Assembly (NCBI GenBank): GCA_021795135.1
Contig: JAJYPT010000072.1
Span: 1 to 8,385 of the forward strand
Source: Actinomycetes bacterium
GTDB lineage: Bacteria; Actinomycetota; Acidimicrobiia; Acidimicrobiales; JAJYPT01
Length of the DNA stretch: 8,385 nucleotides
Reading direction: 5' to 3'
The notes beneath the pieces are model-generated. The model saw nothing but the letters and a program-made list of their open reading frames with translations. It was not told where the DNA came from and did not search any database. Position 1 is the first letter of the stretch. The number at the start of each line of letters is the position of its first letter. Positions 6,473 through 8,385 of this stretch are shown here, piece after piece. Position numbers and translations under genes: made by a program.

Positions 6473-8385
6473 TGCAACTTCCTTATATGCAAAATATGTA
6501 GCGGCTCATAACCTGGATCAAGACGAACAAAAGGGTGAGATCCTTGCCAAAAAAAGCTTTGAGAACTCAATTCATCATAAGCTTCATAAGCTTCATCCCA
6601 ATCTAGATGGAGTTGGGTCATATCTAGATCTAAAACACTTTGTTGAACGTTATAAGGATCCAAATTAACTACTATCAATACAACATCTTCATAGCTTGAA
6701 TTACTTGATTGATCATAGACAACAAAAGTCTTAGAATAAGCAATAATTTGAGAATTAGGATTGGGATGGAAAAATAAATTCTTATTCCACCCTAAAGCAG
6801 GATGACTTCTTCTGATGGAATTGATCTTTGAAATCCAAGGAGCCAAAGATGGCTTGGACCAATCGCGGTGCTTGATTTCGTACTTTTCTGAATTTAAATA
6901 TTCTTCATTCAATTCAGAAGCAGGTTGATTTTCACAAAACTCATACCCACTATAGATTCCATAAGAAGCAGATAAAGTAGCTGCTAAAGCCAACCGTATT
7001 TTAAATGCACTAGAAGGACCATTACGTAAAGGGCCCGATAATATATCAGGAGTATTAGGCCAAAGATTTGGTCGAAAATAATCCCCAAGAGGAGGTTGGG
7101 TTATTTCTAAAAGATACTGTCTAATCTCTTCAGCAGAAGTTCTCCAAGTAAAATATGTATAGCTTTGAGAAAATCCCACTTGGGCAAGTTTTGCCATTAC
7201 CTTTGGACGAGTAAAAGCTTCTGCTAAAAAGACAACATCGGGGTGTTCAGAATGTATTTTTCCTAAAACCCATTCCCAAAAAGCAATTGGTTTAGTGTGG
7301 GGATTGTCAACTCTAAATATCTTGATACCTTTTTCTATCCAAAACTGCAATATTTGCCTACATGCTTCCCATAGGGCTATACGGTCATCTTCTTTATCTG
7401 GCCAAAAGTTGATAGGAACAATATCTTGATATTTCTTAGGAGGATTTTCAGCAAAAGCAATACTGCCATCACTTTTTTTATGAAACCATTCAGGGTGATC
7501 TTTTACCCAAGGGTGATCAGGCGAACACTGAAGGGCATAATCCAAACTAAGTTCTATTCCCAACCTTCGAGCTTCTTCTAAAGTGTAGGAAAAATCTTCA
7601 AAATCTCCTAACTCAGCAGCTATAGACATGTGTCCTCCTTCACTAGAGCCAATAGCCCAAGGACTACCTGGATCTGTTGGAGAAGGTGTTAAAGAATTGT
7701 TCGCCCCTTTACGATGACTATGTCCAATTGGATGTATGGGAGGAAAATAAACAACATCAAAGCCCATATCTTTAATTCTGCTAAATTGCTTTGCACTAGA
7801 TCTAAGTCCGCCTTCAGAACGAGGAAACATTTCATACCAGGCACCTTTGAGAGCAACTGGACGTTCAACTAAGATAAAGCGTTTGGGAGAACTAGTAAGA
7901 TCATCAGCAATAGCTGGATTAGAACATATTCTTTTTATTTCATCACTTTGACAACGTTCAAAACGTTCCATAAAAGATCCCGGTTCAGCTAATTTTTGAG
8001 CACATCTAGAGATCAAAGCAGTCTCAGAAGAACGTTTTGGCATCTTGGAAGCTATTTTTTCTAACAATAAAATACCATCTTGAAGATCGACTGAGACGTC
8101 TTGGGAATCTTGGATTTTTGCCAAAGTAGATTTTGACCAACTAGCAAAGCGATCTGTCCAAGCTTGAACAATAAATTGAACACAACCCAAAGAACTTGGA
8201 GTAAAAAAACCTTCAAAACGATCATTTTCAATAAAATTCATATCACAATTTGACCAAGATCCCTTGGGCTCTTTGCGCCAGCGAAAACGACTCGCTATTA
8301 CATCATGTCCTTCTTTGAAAATGTCAGCACTAACTTGGATACGTTCACCTACAACTGCTTTGGCTGGATGTGTAGCCAAAGGAGT
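6469..8385 (-). CDS. glgE: Alpha-1,4-glucan:maltose-1-phosphate maltosyltransferase GlgE, 5' end outside the window
   Basis: GlgE transfers maltosyl units from maltose 1-phosphate to the non-reducing end of an alpha-1,4-glucan, releasing phosphate; it defines the GlgE pathway (GH13 subfamily 3). Residues are numbered from the codon at 8377-8379. An N-terminal beta domain (about 1-95) holds PAKAVVGE and FKEGHD, a helical segment follows (about 97-165), and the catalytic domain starts at GAWYEMFPRSEG (179-190). Further motifs are PPIHPIGHSHRKG, DYALQCSPDHPWV, ENPPKKYQDI, nucleophile D358 in FRVDNPHTKP, acid/base E387 in FLAEAFTRP, and D445 in NTPDIL. The C-terminal domain is complete. The first possible start inside the window is TTG at 8377-8379, but the frame stays open to 8385 and characterised GlgE proteins have roughly 30 more residues before PAKAV. 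The TTG is therefore probably an internal leucine codon and the gene starts beyond the edge. It leads the operon as seen here; the promoter is not visible. Confidence 0.95.
   Translation of the reverse strand, partial: TPLATHPAKAVVGERIQVSADIFKEGHDVIASRFRWRKEPKGSWSNCDMNFIENDRFEGFFTPSSLGCVQFIVQAWTDRFASWSKSTLAKIQDSQDVSVDLQDGILLLEKIASKMPKRSSETALISRCAQKLAEPGSFMERFERCQSDEIKRICSNPAIADDLTSSPKRFILVERPVALKGAWYEMFPRSEGGLRSSAKQFSRIKDMGFDVVYFPPIHPIGHSHRKGANNSLTPSPTDPGSPWAIGSSEGGHMSIAAELGDFEDFSYTLEEARRLGIELSLDYALQCSPDHPWVKDHPEWFHKKSDGSIAFAENPPKKYQDIVPINFWPDKEDDRIALWEACRQILQFWIEKGIKIFRVDNPHTKPIAFWEWVLGKIHSEHPDVVFLAEAFTRPKVMAKLAQVGFSQSYTYFTWRTSAEEIRQYLLEITQPPLGDYFRPNLWPNTPDILSGPLRNGPSSAFKIRLALAATLSASYGIYSGYEFCENQPASELNEEYLNSEKYEIKHRDWSKPSLAPWISKINSIRRSHPALGWNKNLFFHPNPNSQIIAYSKTFVVYDQSSNSSYEDVVLIVVNLDPYNVQQSVLDLDMTQLHLDWDEAYEAYDELSSQSFFWQGSHPFVRLDPGYEPLHILHIRKLQ
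6479..6484 (-). promoter_or_regulatory. Shine-Dalgarno of treS inside the glgE 3' end
   Basis: AAGGAA on the minus strand lies 6 nt before the treS ATG. It sits within the last codons of glgE, whose TGA shares two bases with the treS start (ATGA). The spacing supports this ATG and suggests reinitiation by ribosomes finishing glgE. Confidence 0.7.

Noticed and set aside
6577..6594. Tandem 9-nt repeat ATAAGCTTC x2 in glgE, coding EAYEAY
   Set aside because: The protein segment has the same length as I recall for the corresponding region of other GlgE proteins, so it is not an insertion; two copies do not make a meaningful repeat.

Overview
The window carries a glycogen/maltosyl-transfer gene cluster on the minus strand. 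From roughly position 8385 down to 1172, four genes are read in the order glgE, treS, mak, glgB. Together they form the complete GlgE pathway: trehalose is isomerised to maltose (TreS), maltose is phosphorylated with ATP (Mak), maltose 1-phosphate is the donor for alpha-1,4-glucan extension (GlgE), and GlgB adds the alpha-1,6 branches. All four proteins keep their catalytic residues and none shows a frameshift. glgE/treS share an ATGA overlap and treS/mak overlap by 8 nt with the start preferred here. A 77-nt gap with a strong Shine-Dalgarno separates mak from glgB. The cluster therefore looks like one operon whose promoter lies beyond the right edge. Only glgE is incomplete: its reading frame runs off the right end, and the first residues are missing.

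The left part is different. A small cupin-fold protein is coded on the plus strand (812-1168), tail to tail with glgB and only 3 nt away. With so little room, any terminator of either transcription unit must lie inside the other gene. A 12-bp perfect hairpin within the cupin gene, followed by a T-rich stretch in the glgB reading direction, fits an operon terminator. Farther left, on the minus strand, is the N-terminal part of an M50 (site-2-type) membrane metalloprotease with an HELGH zinc motif; it runs off the left edge. It diverges from the cupin gene across about 520 nt of very AT-rich DNA that has no convincing gene but holds an 11-bp inverted repeat.

Organism: bacterial. The order glgE-treS-mak-glgB is the one known from Streptomyces-type actinobacteria, and the proteins resemble actinobacterial family members by eye. 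However, the base composition is low in G+C (about 35-40% in coding DNA by eye, lower between genes), unlike most actinobacteria. A low-GC actinobacterial lineage, perhaps marine or freshwater, or a relative that acquired the operon and adapted it, is the best guess; I cannot name a species. The pathway itself is well known. I found no clear new system; the points most worth checking are the embedded terminator, the AT-rich inverted repeat, the start sites of mak and glgE, and the degenerate cupin.
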